Counted from the first letter of the stretch, positions 51,774-61,304 are shown. The stretch: 64,000 nucleotides of DNA from Stackebrandtia nassauensis DSM 44728 (GCF_000024545.1 NC_013947.1:744001-808000); one strand, 5' to 3'. The notes: generated by a model not told the origin, from the letters alone. Translations and numbers: made by a program.

Positions 51774-52913
51774 TCAGCTCGCGGCGCGCATCGCGTCCCG
51801 GATCTCGGTGTAGGCCCGCAAACCGTGCCGTGGCGCCAATCCCAGGTGGTAGAGGTTCAGGCCGCGCACCCCGGCCTCGGCGAGCCGTCCGATGTGGGAC
51901 GGCAGTTCGTCCAGATCGGCCGGTGGCAGCACCGTCACGTACGCGTCGACCGGAACCCCGCTGGCCATGGCCGACGCGACGGTCTCGGTGGTGGCCGGAG
52001 CCGTGGGCCAGGCCGGAACCAGCAGCGCGTCCACGTCCTTGGCGGCCGTGGGCGTCAACCCGGGGGAGGCGCCGGTGGCCCACGGGTCGGGGTTGGCGTG
52101 CAGCACCACCGGAACGCCGGGGGCGGCCTGTCGCACCGCCGCCAGCGTCTCGGCGCGCAACCGGTCGGTCGCGTCGTGCCGCACCGACAGCAGCGTCTGA
52201 GCCATATCGGACGGAACCGGCCGCGCCGTCTCGGCCGCCTCGCCCCGTACCGCGTCCCGCAGCGCCGCGACCACCGTGTCGGGGTCGAGTCCGTGCCGGG
52301 CCCAGCCGGAACGGCAGCCGGAGCAGCAGCACACCGACAGCCACCGCACCGCCGCCGGGCTCCAGGCTCCGCCGGTCTTGTCGTGGTGGCTGAGGTGGTT
52401 GACGCCCAACTGTCCACAGGCCTCCAGCGAGACCTCGTGGACGGGCACGTCGCGCAGCACCTCGGCGGCCAGTGTCGCGGCGTACTCGCGCACCTCGGCG
52501 TGTGCGGGGCACAGCGCGTACGGGTAGGTCTCGCCGAAACAGTTGGTGACCGCGAGGTCCGGGAACGCCTGCCCGAGCCGGGTGGCGTGGGTCAGCACGA
52601 TCCACGGTGTCACCGGGATGCCGTTGTCGGTGAGGATTCCGGCAGCCTCGCCATAGGAGTCGCGGCCGTCGACCCAGTCCGGTTCGGCGGGACGCAGCCG
52701 CCGCCCGGCCCACACCGACTCGCGCACCGGCCGGTACAGCGCCGCGTACCGGGCGTCGACGACCTGCCGCACCGGATGCAGCGGCGTCGCCGCCCGCGCG
52801 GAGTGGTATGCCGCCGCCAGCGTGACGCCGTCGACGTCCACCTCCGCGACCCGGTCGACAAAGGACGGGTCGCCGATGACGTCCCACGGGTAGGCGTGTC
52901 CGGAAATCCTCAC
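51774..52913 (-). CDS. Uncharacterised protein of the uronate operon (possible TIM-barrel glycoside hydrolase-like)
   Basis: 379 residues, cytosolic, no recognised family. Alternating strands and helices with HAYPWDVIGDPSFVDRVAEVDVDGVTLAAAYHSARA, VTPWIVLTHATRLG, CFGETYPYALCP, EVSLEACGQLGVNH and VVLHANPDPWATG are consistent with a TIM-barrel enzyme. A Cys cluster (SVCCCSGCRSGW) stands in the middle. The start GTG 52913 overlaps the glucarate dehydratase stop (GTGA), so the two are translationally coupled and a role in uronate or uronide metabolism is likely. A metal site or a hydrolase of uronides are possibilities; no function is asserted. Confidence 0.8.
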   Translation of the reverse strand: MRISGHAYPWDVIGDPSFVDRVAEVDVDGVTLAAAYHSARAATPLHPVRQVVDARYAALYRPVRESVWAGRRLRPAEPDWVDGRDSYGEAAGILTDNGIPVTPWIVLTHATRLGQAFPDLAVTNCFGETYPYALCPAHAEVREYAATLAAEVLRDVPVHEVSLEACGQLGVNHLSHHDKTGGAWSPAAVRWLSVCCCSGCRSGWARHGLDPDTVVAALRDAVRGEAAETARPVPSDMAQTLLSVRHDATDRLRAETLAAVRQAAPGVPVVLHANPDPWATGASPGLTPTAAKDVDALLVPAWPTAPATTETVASAMASGVPVDAYVTVLPPADLDELPSHIGRLAEAGVRGLNLYHLGLAPRHGLRAYTEIRDAMRAAS

Positions 52914-54175
52914 CAATATGCCTTCCTGTTCGTGAACGACGCGTCGAAGCCACGCATATATGTTTCATCGTCGCGGTCGCGAATGCCGCAGGACCGGTAA
53001 TTCTCGTGCATCCGGCCCAGCGCGTCGTGGTCGAGTTCCACCCCGAGGCCGGGGGCGCGGGGCACCCGGATCGAACCGTCCTGGAACGACAGTGGCTCGG
53101 CGACGACGTCGTTTCCCGACTGCCAGGGGATGTGGGTGTCGACGGCGTAGGTGAGGTTCGGTGTGGCGGCGGCGAGCTGCGTCATGGCGGCCAGGCTGAT
53201 TCCCAAGTGGCTGTTGGAATGCATGGACAGTCCGACGCCGTGGACCCGGCAGATCGCGGCCAGTTCGGCCGAGGCGCGCAGCCCGCCCCAGAAGTGGTGG
53301 TCGGACAGCACCACCCCGACGGCGCGTTTGGCGAACGCCTCGGCGATGTCGGCGAAACCCACCACGCACATGTTGGTGGCCAGCGGCATCGGCGCCGCGG
53401 CCGCGACGGCGGCCATCCCGTCGATCCCGGGCGCCGGGTCCTCCAGGTACTCCAGCAGCCCCTCGGTCTCGGCGGCGACCCATATGGACGTCGCCACCTT
53501 CCAGGCCGCGTTGGGGTCCAGCCGCAGCGGGTGCTCGGGGAAGGCCTCCCGCAGTGCCCGGATCGCGGCGATCTCCTCGGCGGGCGGGAACACGCCGCCC
53601 TTGAGCTTGATGGACCGGAACCCGTACTCGTCGATCATGCGGCGGGCCTGGGCGACGATCCCTTCGGGATCCACGGCCTCGCCCCACGCGTCGGGCTCGG
53701 CGCCCGGATGGGCGGCCCACTTGTAGAACAGGTAGGCCGAGAACGGCACCGACTCGCGGACCAGCCCACCCAGCAGGTCGTACACCGGACGGCCCAGCGC
53801 CCGGCCCTGGATGTCCAGCAGCGCGGTCTCGAAGGCCGACACCACCCGCGCGACGGTCTTGTCCACCGAGGAGGCACCGGTGAGGCCGTGGGCGTCGGCG
53901 TCGCTGACACCTCCCACGACCTCGCCCGCCAGCCGACGCAGCCCGGCCACATCGAAGGCGTCCAGTCCGGTGAGACGCTTCGCCGTGGCGCGCAACAGTT
54001 CCAGGTGACCGGAGTCGCCATAGGATTCGCCGAGACCGGAGATGCCGTCGCCGGTGTGGACCTCGATGACGGTGCGCAGCGCCCACGGCTGGTGCACCCC
54101 GGCGGCGTTCAGCAGCGGTGGATCGGGGAAGGCGATCGGCGTGACGACGACTTCGGTGATGTCCAGTGTGCTCAT
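52910..54175 (-). CDS. gudD: Glucarate dehydratase-like enolase-superfamily enzyme
   Basis: 421 residues. Converts D-glucarate (or galactarate) to 5-dehydro-4-deoxyglucarate. N-terminal capping domain (VVVTPIAFPDPPLLNAAGVHQPWALRTVIEV), catalytic barrel with the Lys in RSIKLKGGVF, metal ligands around RLDPNAAW and EDPAPG, and the His base in SMHSNSHLGISLAAMTQLA. Typical GlucD features include SDHHFWGG and YAVDTHIPWQ. It overlaps the kdgD stop by 4 bp (ATGA), forming one operon with the transporter. Confidence 0.93.
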   Translation of the reverse strand: MSTLDITEVVVTPIAFPDPPLLNAAGVHQPWALRTVIEVHTGDGISGLGESYGDSGHLELLRATAKRLTGLDAFDVAGLRRLAGEVVGGVSDADAHGLTGASSVDKTVARVVSAFETALLDIQGRALGRPVYDLLGGLVRESVPFSAYLFYKWAAHPGAEPDAWGEAVDPEGIVAQARRMIDEYGFRSIKLKGGVFPPAEEIAAIRALREAFPEHPLRLDPNAAWKVATSIWVAAETEGLLEYLEDPAPGIDGMAAVAAAAPMPLATNMCVVGFADIAEAFAKRAVGVVLSDHHFWGGLRASAELAAICRVHGVGLSMHSNSHLGISLAAMTQLAAATPNLTYAVDTHIPWQSGNDVVAEPLSFQDGSIRVPRAPGLGVELDHDALGRMHENYRSCGIRDRDDETYMRGFDASFTNRKAYW

Positions 54176-55107
54176 GAGGCGTCCTTCGCCGGGTGGGAGG
54201 CCAGCGCTTCGCGTCCGGCGTCGATGATGTCGCGCAACCGTCGCAGGTGCTCGGGTGTGGGTTCGACCAGCGGCGGCCGTACCGGTCCCATCGGCAGGCC
54301 CGCCAGCCGCGCCCCGGCCTTGACCAGCGACACGGCGTAGCCGGGCACCTGGCCGCGCAGCCGCGCGAACGGCAGGTAGAACTCGGCCAGCAGCAGCCGC
54401 GACAACGCCTCGTCGCCGGTGGCGAAGGCCCGGTAGAAGGCCGAGGCGATGTCGGGGACGAAGCACAGGCTCGCCGAGGAGTAGCTGTCGACGCCGATGG
54501 CCCGGTAGGCGTGCGCCGACAGTTCCGCCGTCGGCAATCCATTGAGGAATCCGATGTCGCCTGAGCGCGGGTGCCCGCTGGTGCGCACCGCCGTCACCAG
54601 TCGCAGCATCGCGTCCACGTCGCCGCGGCCGTCCTTGATGCCGGTGACGGTGTCGATGTCCAGCAGCGCCACCGCCGCGTCGGTGTCCAGGACCGCGTTG
54701 GCGCGCTGGTAGATCGTGATGGACAGTCCGGTGGCGGCGGCGACGTAGCGGACGTGCTCGACCAGCCCCGCCGGAGTGGACTCCACAAGGTACGGCGGCA
54801 GCAGCATGATGCCGTCCGCCCCGGCGTGCTCGGCGGCCACGGCGAACTCGCGGGCCAGCCGCGGCCCGCCCCCGGCCCCGGCGACCACCGGCACCCGCCC
54901 GCCCGCGACCCGCACCGCGCACGACACCACCTGGCGGTACTCCGCCGGGGACAGGGCGGTGAACTCGCCGGTGCCGCAGGCCACGAACAGCCCGGACGGA
55001 CCCGCGTCGATCTGTGCCCGCAGGTGCCGCTCGTACACGTCCAGGTCCACGGTGTCGGTGGCGCTGAACGGGGTCAGCGGAAACGACAGCAGTCCCTTGA
55101 GCTTCAT
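54172..55107 (-). CDS. kdgD: 5-dehydro-4-deoxyglucarate dehydratase
   Basis: 311-residue DapA-family class I lyase. Dehydrates and decarboxylates 5-dehydro-4-deoxyglucarate to 2-oxoglutarate semialdehyde. Schiff-base Lys in VTGIKDGRGD, Tyr of the proton relay in ITIYQRANAV, and the substrate loop CGTGEFTALSPAEY, where GTGE differs from the TTGE of DapA. Placed directly upstream of glucarate dehydratase as in known glucarate/galactarate operons. Confidence 0.92.
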   Translation of the reverse strand: MKLKGLLSFPLTPFSATDTVDLDVYERHLRAQIDAGPSGLFVACGTGEFTALSPAEYRQVVSCAVRVAGGRVPVVAGAGGGPRLAREFAVAAEHAGADGIMLLPPYLVESTPAGLVEHVRYVAAATGLSITIYQRANAVLDTDAAVALLDIDTVTGIKDGRGDVDAMLRLVTAVRTSGHPRSGDIGFLNGLPTAELSAHAYRAIGVDSYSSASLCFVPDIASAFYRAFATGDEALSRLLLAEFYLPFARLRGQVPGYAVSLVKAGARLAGLPMGPVRPPLVEPTPEHLRRLRDIIDAGREALASHPAKDAS

Positions 55108-55131
55108 CGGATATCCATTCTCGAGTGGGTT

Positions 55132-55995
55132 TCAGCCTTTGACGGCACCGGACGTGAGCCCCTTCATGAACTGCCGCTGCATGGCCAAAAAGGCCAGCAC
55201 CGACGGCAACAGGGCCAACAGCGAGGCGGCCAGCAGCACGCCGAGCCCGACCTCGGGGTCGGAGCGCAAGGTCCGCAGCGCCAACGGAAGCGTGAACTGG
55301 GCGGAGTCCTGCGCGACCAGCAGCGGCAGCATGTACTGGTCCCAGATCATGACGAAACCGAAGATGCCGATCACGCCGAGCGCGGGGCGGCACAGCGGCA
55401 GCACGATCGTGGTCAGGATCCGGAACTCACCGGCGCCGTCGATGCGGGCGGCCTCCTCCAGTTCGATCGGGATCTCGCGCATGAACTCCGCCATCACCAG
55501 GATCGAGAAACCCCACGCGGCCACCGGGATGATCATCCCCGCGAGGGTTCCCACCAGGTTGACGTGCACGACCGGGACGTCGGCCAGCACCACCGACAGT
55601 GGAATCGCCAGGATCTCCTCGGGCAGCATCATCGTCGACAGGATCAGCAGGTACACCAGTCGCAGCCCCGGGAACTTCTTGCGGGACAGGGCATAGGCGG
55701 CCGAGACGCTGACGGCGATCTGCAACAGCAGCCCGAAACCGACCACGATGAACGAGTTGAGCAGGTACCCCAGCACGCCCCGGTCGACGGCGCGGGCGAA
55801 GTTGTCCATGGTGACGTGTTCGGGCCACAGGGTCAGCGAGGTCGGACTGGCGACGGGGGAGAAGGCGCTGACCATCAGCGCCAGCAGCGGCCCGCCGAAC
55901 ACCGCGACCAGCAGCAGGTAGACCAGCCACCGCAGTGGCCGCAGCAGCGGATGCCGGGAACCGGCGAAGCCGAGCGCCGTGTCGAACTGTCTCAT
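55132..55995 (-). CDS. ABC sugar transporter permease (CUT1, MalG-like)
   Basis: 287 residues, six membrane helices. The permease EAA loop EEAARIDGAGEFRILTTIVLPLCRPAL contacts the ATPase. The motif TLWPEHVTMDNFARAV after the first helix is typical of MalG/UgpE-type subunits. The start ATG 55995 overlaps the stop of the first permease. No ATPase is encoded in this cluster, so a shared MsiK-like ATPase elsewhere is expected. Confidence 0.92.
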   Translation of the reverse strand: MRQFDTALGFAGSRHPLLRPLRWLVYLLLVAVFGGPLLALMVSAFSPVASPTSLTLWPEHVTMDNFARAVDRGVLGYLLNSFIVVGFGLLLQIAVSVSAAYALSRKKFPGLRLVYLLILSTMMLPEEILAIPLSVVLADVPVVHVNLVGTLAGMIIPVAAWGFSILVMAEFMREIPIELEEAARIDGAGEFRILTTIVLPLCRPALGVIGIFGFVMIWDQYMLPLLVAQDSAQFTLPLALRTLRSDPEVGLGVLLAASLLALLPSVLAFLAMQRQFMKGLTSGAVKG

Positions 55996-56882
55996 GTGGT
56001 ACCGACCTTCCGGCGGGCGCGGACCGCGAGCGTCAGCGTGACGGTGGCCAGCAGCAGCACGATCGAACCGGCCGCGGCCGTGCCCAGGTCGTGCCGTTCC
56101 AGGCCCAGCTTGTAGATCAGGGTCATCAGGACCTCGGTGGAGCCCTGCGGGTCGCCGTTGGTCAGCAGGAACACCTCGGTGAACACCCGCAGGCCCCGGA
56201 TCGCGGCCAGCGTCAACAGGATCACGAACACCGGGCGCAGCCCCGGGAAGGTGACGTGCCACAGCCGCCGCCACCGGCCCGCGCCGTCGATGGCCGAGGC
56301 CTCGTAGAGGCTGCGGTCCACTCCGGCCAGTCCCGCCAGGATGATCATCATGTCGTAGGGGGCGCCGCGCCAGATGCCCACGGCCATGATGGACGACAGC
56401 GAGGAGTCCCGGGAGTTGAGGAAGTCCGAGGGCCCCAGCCCGAACCAGCCGAACACCGAGTTGAGAATGCCCTCGGCGCCGGGGAAGTAGAGGATCCGCC
56501 ACACCTCGGCGACCACCGCCACCGCCACCACGGTGGGCAGGAAGACGGCGGTGCGGATGAACCACAGGTGCCGGGCGGTGCCCTCCAGCAGCAGCGCCAG
56601 CACCAGACCCAGCAGGATGGAACCCGCCGTCTGACCCACCGCCAGGACGACGGTGTGCCAGACGGCGGCCCCGAAATCCGCATCGGACAGGACGGTGCCG
56701 TAGTTGTCCGTGCCGACCCAGCGGTCGCCCAGGTACGGGCGCACCTCGTGGAAGCTCATCTCGATCGCCCGGACCGCGGGGACGAACTTGAAGGCGGCGA
56801 AGATGAGCAGGGCGGGCAGCAGGAACAGCCACGGCGTCAGGCCGCCGCGCAGCCGCGGGAAGCGGACGGCTCGGACGGTCAT
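55992..56882 (-). CDS. ABC sugar transporter permease (CUT1, MalF-like)
   Basis: 296 residues, six membrane helices with an EAA loop YEASAIDGAGRWRRLWHVTFPGLRPV. LFLLPALLIFAAFKFVPAVRAIEMSF is the usual first helix. Its ATG overlaps the stop of the solute-binding protein gene by 1 bp. Partner of the following permease. Confidence 0.92.
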   Translation of the reverse strand: MTVRAVRFPRLRGGLTPWLFLLPALLIFAAFKFVPAVRAIEMSFHEVRPYLGDRWVGTDNYGTVLSDADFGAAVWHTVVLAVGQTAGSILLGLVLALLLEGTARHLWFIRTAVFLPTVVAVAVVAEVWRILYFPGAEGILNSVFGWFGLGPSDFLNSRDSSLSSIMAVGIWRGAPYDMMIILAGLAGVDRSLYEASAIDGAGRWRRLWHVTFPGLRPVFVILLTLAAIRGLRVFTEVFLLTNGDPQGSTEVLMTLIYKLGLERHDLGTAAAGSIVLLLATVTLTLAVRARRKVGTT

Positions 56883-58213
56883 CAGCCGCCCGCCCGCTGG
56901 GATTCGAGCTCGGTGGCGAAGTCCTTCGCCAGTGCCTCCAGTTCGGACTCGGGGTCGGCCTCGCAGTCGGAGGCCACCGCGTTGAAGGTCTTCGCGGAGG
57001 ACTGCAGGAACGGGGTCCAGTCGGGAACCGTCGGCACGTAACGGCTGGCGTCGGTGTAGATGTCGTTGAAGGTCTGCCAGCGTTCGTCCTTGCGCTCGGC
57101 GGCCATGTCGACGGTCGTGTTGATCGGCAGTCGCACGATGCTGCCGTTCTCGTCGCCGTTCATGCCGATCTTCTGCCCGGCGGGGGAGGCGGCGAACTCG
57201 GCGAACTTCAGCTGTCCGGCCTCATTGGCCGAACCGGCCATCAGGTAGGTGTTCTCGCCTTCGGCCAGTGCCGTGGCCTCGCCGCCGGGGCCGGCGGGCA
57301 GCGGCACCACCTCGACCTTGCCCTCGCCGACCGCCTCGTCGAAGCGGGCCATGTTGTAGGGGCCGGTCAGGTACATGCCGCCGGTCCCGGAGTCGAAGTA
57401 GGGGTGGGCGGCGGCGGTCTCGGCGGTCTCGGATCCGGGCACCACTGTCTTGTCGCAGAACGACTTCTGGAACCAGGACAGGGTCGCGGCGGCCTCGGGG
57501 CTGTCGATGGCGGGGGCCAGTTTCGTCCCGGAGCCGGAGAAGTAGTCGGCGCCGGACGACCACAGGAAGCTGGACAGGTACCAGGAGGCGTAGCCGCGTT
57601 TGGTGGAGCCGGGCACGACCCAGCCGTAGGTGTCGTCCTCACCGTTGCCGTCCGGGTCGTCCTTGGTGAACTTCTTGGCCAGCGCGTCCAGGTCGTCCCA
57701 GGTCTTCGGCACCTCGGCGCCGACGGCCTTTCGCCAGTCGGAGCGGATGAACAGCGCGAACGCCTGTGCCGAGAACGGCACCGCGTAGTGCTTGCCGTCG
57801 AAGGCTTTGGTGGCGTCCCAGGCCTTGTCGGAGATGTCCTTGGTTCGGCTCACCTCGCCGGGGTCGACCTCGCGGACGATGCCCTGGTCGACGAGGGTGC
57901 CCAGCTGGGCGGTGTCGTTGATGACGATGTCCGGCAGGTCCTTCTGGGAGGCGGCCTGCTGGAGTTTGGTCTCGAAGTCGTCGAAGATCGCGGTCACCTT
58001 GGTGGGGATGCCGGTCTTCTTCGTGAAGGCCTTGGCGAGGTCCTTGGAGACCTGTTCGGAGGGGTCGCCGGGTGGTCGGCGGGTCCAGATGTCCAGTCGC
58101 GCGTTCTCGTCCTGCGGGACCTCGGCCGCGGAACCGGAGCAGGCCACCAGACCGCCCGCGAGAACGGCGGTCACGACCAGGGCAGTGGTTCGGGTCAATG
58201 TTCGACGAAACAT
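56882..58213 (-). CDS. Extracellular solute-binding lipoprotein of a sugar ABC transporter
   Basis: 443 residues. A lipoprotein signal ends at the lipobox LVAC with Cys25, so the protein is tethered outside the membrane. The family-1 binding-protein fold is visible (LDIWTRRPPGDPSEQVSKDLAKAFTKKTGIPTKVTAI; DIVINDTAQLGTLVDQGI; GTGGMYLTGPYNMARFDEAVGEG). Its place with uronate genes suggests binding of mono- or oligo-galacturonides or glucuronides. First gene of the minus-strand operon that runs through the permeases, kdgD, gudD and the unknown gene. Confidence 0.92.
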   Translation of the reverse strand: MFRRTLTRTTALVVTAVLAGGLVACSGSAAEVPQDENARLDIWTRRPPGDPSEQVSKDLAKAFTKKTGIPTKVTAIFDDFETKLQQAASQKDLPDIVINDTAQLGTLVDQGIVREVDPGEVSRTKDISDKAWDATKAFDGKHYAVPFSAQAFALFIRSDWRKAVGAEVPKTWDDLDALAKKFTKDDPDGNGEDDTYGWVVPGSTKRGYASWYLSSFLWSSGADYFSGSGTKLAPAIDSPEAAATLSWFQKSFCDKTVVPGSETAETAAAHPYFDSGTGGMYLTGPYNMARFDEAVGEGKVEVVPLPAGPGGEATALAEGENTYLMAGSANEAGQLKFAEFAASPAGQKIGMNGDENGSIVRLPINTTVDMAAERKDERWQTFNDIYTDASRYVPTVPDWTPFLQSSAKTFNAVASDCEADPESELEALAKDFATELESQRAGG

Positions 58214-58283
58214 GACGCTGCCTCGAATCTATATATGTGTACACTTCTCGCGTACATGAATGTGGGGCAAGTGGAAGTTAACA

Positions 58284-58294
58284 TTCATAATGAA
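58284..58294. promoter_or_regulatory. TTCATAATGAA palindrome between the transporter operon and iclR-type gene
   Basis: TTCAT-A-ATGAA is a perfect inverted repeat in the 156-bp divergent region. A second AT-rich palindromic patch (GTGTACAC, near 58236) lies closer to the binding-protein gene. These are candidate IclR operators. Confidence 0.5.
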
Positions 58295-58369
58295 GACGGT
58301 CAATGCCTCTATGCGAGAATCTCCAGACGGCGAACCGCCGCCGTCTCGGAACCAAAAGTGGGTGCCACC

Positions 58370-59149
58370 ATGCGAAAGACCGACGCGGACAACCCGTCGG
58401 TGAAGTCCGCCGAGCGAACCGTGAAGATCCTCGAGGCGCTCGCGGGGTCACCACAGCGGCTGTCACTGGCGCAGTTGCAGGAACGGATGGGCTACCCGCG
58501 CTCCAGCCTGCACGCCCTGCTGCGGACGCTGCGCGAACTCAAATGGGTGGAGACCGACGAGACCGGCTCTCACTTCGGCGTCGGCCCGCACGCGCTGCTG
58601 TCGGGAACCGCCTACCTGGACCGCGATCCGGCGCTGCCCTACGCGCGCGAGACCATTGAGGACCTGCGCGCCGAGATCGGCTACACCTTCCACTACGCCC
58701 GCCGCGACGACGCCCACGTCCTCTACCTGGCCAGCCGCGAGGCCCGCGACTCGGTGCGGGTGGTGTCGCGGGTGGGCCGTCGCCTCCCGGCCCACCTGAC
58801 GGCGTTGGGGCAGGCGCTGCTCGCCGACCTCACCGAGGCCGAAGTGGACACGATCCTGCCCGCCGAGCTGGAGTCCTACACCGAGAACACCATCACCGAC
58901 CGGGCCAAACTGCACGCCGAACTCGAACAGGTCCGCGCTCGCGGCTGGGCCTTCGAGCGCGAGCACGGCACCCGGGGTATCGCCTGCATCGCCGCCACTG
59001 TGGACTATCGTATCCCCGCCTCGGACGCCGTCAGCTGCTCGATGCCCGCCCACCTGGCCGAACCCGCCGAGGTCGACCGGGTGGCGCAGGCCATCGTGGA
59101 GCACACCCGCCAGCTCGCGGCCACTTTGCGCCGCAACGGAATCCGCTAG
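58370..59149 (+). CDS. IclR family transcriptional regulator
   Basis: 259 residues. N-terminal winged helix (KSAERTVKILEALAGSPQRLSLAQLQERMGYPRSSLHALLRTLRELKWVE) and a C-terminal IclR ligand domain (VRVVSRVGRRLPAHLTALGQALLADL; ERAHGTRGIACIAATV-like region). Divergently placed between the importer operon and the uronate dehydrogenase gene, so it probably controls the uronate genes with a pathway intermediate as ligand, as KdgR-type IclR proteins do. ATG 58370 is chosen; longer frames upstream would run through the operator region. Confidence 0.9.
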   Translation: MRKTDADNPSVKSAERTVKILEALAGSPQRLSLAQLQERMGYPRSSLHALLRTLRELKWVETDETGSHFGVGPHALLSGTAYLDRDPALPYARETIEDLRAEIGYTFHYARRDDAHVLYLASREARDSVRVVSRVGRRLPAHLTALGQALLADLTEAEVDTILPAELESYTENTITDRAKLHAELEQVRARGWAFEREHGTRGIACIAATVDYRIPASDAVSCSMPAHLAEPAEVDRVAQAIVEHTRQLAATLRRNGIR

Positions 59150-59180
59150 CCGCCGAGCTTGTGGGGCCGGCCCGCCGGAA

Positions 59181-60017
59181 TCAGGCCCCGCCGAGCTCGG
59201 TGTAGCACCACTTGCCGCCGACCCGGACGAGCTCGCGGTCGGCGTCGAAATCGGGCTCCCCGTGTTCGGCGATCAGCTCGGCGGCGTAGTCCTCGGCGTC
59301 GTCGACCGGGTGGTATCCGATGGCCTCGCCCTCGGCCAGCGAGAACCAGCGCCGGGTGTTGCGGCTGATGCCCCACAAGACCCGGTAGCCCGGCGACTCG
59401 ACGGCCAGACACGCCTCGACCAGCCGGGCCCCGTCGTCGGGCGACAGCCACGTCGCCAGCGCGCGCAGGTCGCGCGGCTTGGGGAACCACGAGCCGATGT
59501 GCAGCGACAGGACGTCCATGCCGTAACGGTCGGCGAACATCCGCCCCGCCGCGTCCATGGCCACCTTGGACAGTCCATAGTAAGTGTCAGGGCACGGCTC
59601 GGTGTCGGCCGGAACCGGAACGTCGGTGCGGGGTGTGAAACCCACGGCGTGGTTGGAGGACGCCAGGATGACCCTGGGCACCCCGGCGTCGCGCGCGGCC
59701 TCCAGTGCCAGCAGCGTGCCCCGGATGTTGACGTCGATGACCTTATCCATGGTGGACTCGCCGCTGAGTCCACCTAGGTGGATCAGGGCATCCATGCCCT
59801 TACAGGCTTCGGCCATCAGCGCGGTGTCGCTGACCGAACCGATGACGACCTCCTCGTCGGCGGCTTCCACGCCCGCGCCGTCCGGAAGTTCGGCCAACGG
59901 CAACGGCTGCCGCAGGTCGAGCAACCGCAGTTTGCGTCCCGCCCGGGCCATGCGGGGTCGCAGCTGCGTGCCGACCTTGCCCGCCGCGCCGGTGATGAGA
60001 ATGCGCTGTTCCGTCAT
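59181..60017 (-). CDS. udh: Uronate dehydrogenase
   Basis: 278-residue NAD-dependent short-chain enzyme that oxidises galacturonate/glucuronate to the aldaric acid lactone. ITGAAGKVGTQL nucleotide motif, HLGGLSGE, SSNHAVGFTPR, the catalytic YYGLSK, and NTRRWFSLAEGEAIGYHP, all characteristic of Udh. It feeds glucarate dehydratase and KdgD, completing an oxidative uronate route. It is transcribed divergently from the beta-helix gene. Confidence 0.9.
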   Translation of the reverse strand: MTEQRILITGAAGKVGTQLRPRMARAGRKLRLLDLRQPLPLAELPDGAGVEAADEEVVIGSVSDTALMAEACKGMDALIHLGGLSGESTMDKVIDVNIRGTLLALEAARDAGVPRVILASSNHAVGFTPRTDVPVPADTEPCPDTYYGLSKVAMDAAGRMFADRYGMDVLSLHIGSWFPKPRDLRALATWLSPDDGARLVEACLAVESPGYRVLWGISRNTRRWFSLAEGEAIGYHPVDDAEDYAAELIAEHGEPDFDADRELVRVGGKWCYTELGGA

Positions 60018-60202
60018 GATTTCCGCTCCTGAAGGCGAGGTTCGCAGGACCGCTTCACGATAACGCGTTCAGATACTTGGACGAACGACATCCACATGTC
60101 TTCCATTGATGTATGCGAAACAGTCTGTTATCGTGTCGGCTAAACCGAACTGGCCGTGGGGGCTTGTCCATATCGAACATCGAGATACGGAGGAAACCTC
60201 TC

Positions 60203-61294
60203 ATGGCCCATCCACGAAAACCCCGGCTCGGCTGGCTGGCCCTGGCTCTCACCGGGATCGCGGCCGTCACCGTCGGTGCCCACAGTTCCGCCGTCGCCGA
60301 CGAACGCCCCGAGGCCGTTCAGGTCGACGTCGGCACCGCCGAGGAACTGATCAAGGCGCTGGCCGAGGCCCAACCCGGCCACACCATCAACCTGGCACCC
60401 GGCGAGTATCGCGGCAAGTTCGTCGCCCGGACCGGCGGGGAGAAGGACAACCCGATCACCCTGACCGGCCCGCGCGACGCCGTCCTCGTCAACGACGGCC
60501 CCAGCGGGTCGGCTCCGCAGTGCCCGACCCCGAGTCAGGACTGGGACTCCGGTTATGGCCTGTGGCTGTACGAAAGCGGCAACTGGAACCTCAGCGGCTT
60601 CACCGTCGCGGAGTCCAAGAAGGGCATCATCCTCGACGACTCGCCCGGCGTCACCGTCGACGGTGTCCACGTCCACGACGTCGAGGAGGAGGGCGTGCAC
60701 TTCCGCCGCTCCTCGGCCGACGGCGTCATCAAGCACTCCAGGATCGAGAAGACCGGCCTCGCGAAACCGCAGTACGGCGAAGGCGTCTACATCGGATCAG
60801 CGCATTCGAACTGGGACTGCCACGGCAACTCCGGCGGCGCCGACAGGTCCGACCGGGTTCAGGTGCTGGACAACGAGATCGGCCCGGCCGTGGCCGCCGA
60901 ACACATCGACGTCAAGGAGGGCACGACCGCGGGCGTCATCCGCGGCAACACCTTCAACGGCCAGGGCATCGCGGGCCAGAACTCCGCCGACTCCTGGCTG
61001 GACGTCAAGGGCAGCGGCTACCTGCTGGAGGACAACACCGGGAACTTCGCCCCGCCCGGCGTGTTCGCCAACGGCTACGAGACCCACAATCCCGGCACCT
61101 CCCCGGCGTTTCCCAACGGCTGCGGCAACGTCTGGAAGAACAACGCCTCCGATCTCGGTGACACCGGGGAGTACGCGATAAAGATCACTTCGGTGTCCAA
61201 ATGCGAAGGTGACCCGAATGTCGTGTACGACTCCAACACCGTCACCAACGCCACCGGCGGTCTGACCAACATCGACGTGACTCCCGGGGGATAG
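60203..61294 (+). CDS. Secreted right-handed beta-helix protein (pectate-lyase-like)
   Basis: 363 residues. Signal peptide ([24 protein letters not shown], about 8-33). Then [50 protein letters not shown], the usual N-terminal rung of PL6/PL9-like and other beta-helix lyases. Repeated rungs follow ([42 protein letters not shown]). Catalytic residues cannot be assigned. Next to udh and the uronate importer, it most likely cleaves pectin or another uronan outside the cell. ATG 60203 follows GGAGGA. Confidence 0.85.
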   Translation: MAHPRKPRLGWLALALTGIAAVTVGAHSSAVADERPEAVQVDVGTAEELIKALAEAQPGHTINLAPGEYRGKFVARTGGEKDNPITLTGPRDAVLVNDGPSGSAPQCPTPSQDWDSGYGLWLYESGNWNLSGFTVAESKKGIILDDSPGVTVDGVHVHDVEEEGVHFRRSSADGVIKHSRIEKTGLAKPQYGEGVYIGSAHSNWDCHGNSGGADRSDRVQVLDNEIGPAVAAEHIDVKEGTTAGVIRGNTFNGQGIAGQNSADSWLDVKGSGYLLEDNTGNFAPPGVFANGYETHNPGTSPAFPNGCGNVWKNNASDLGDTGEYAIKITSVSKCEGDPNVVYDSNTVTNATGGLTNIDVTPGG

Positions 61295-61304
61295 CCCCTA
61301 TACC

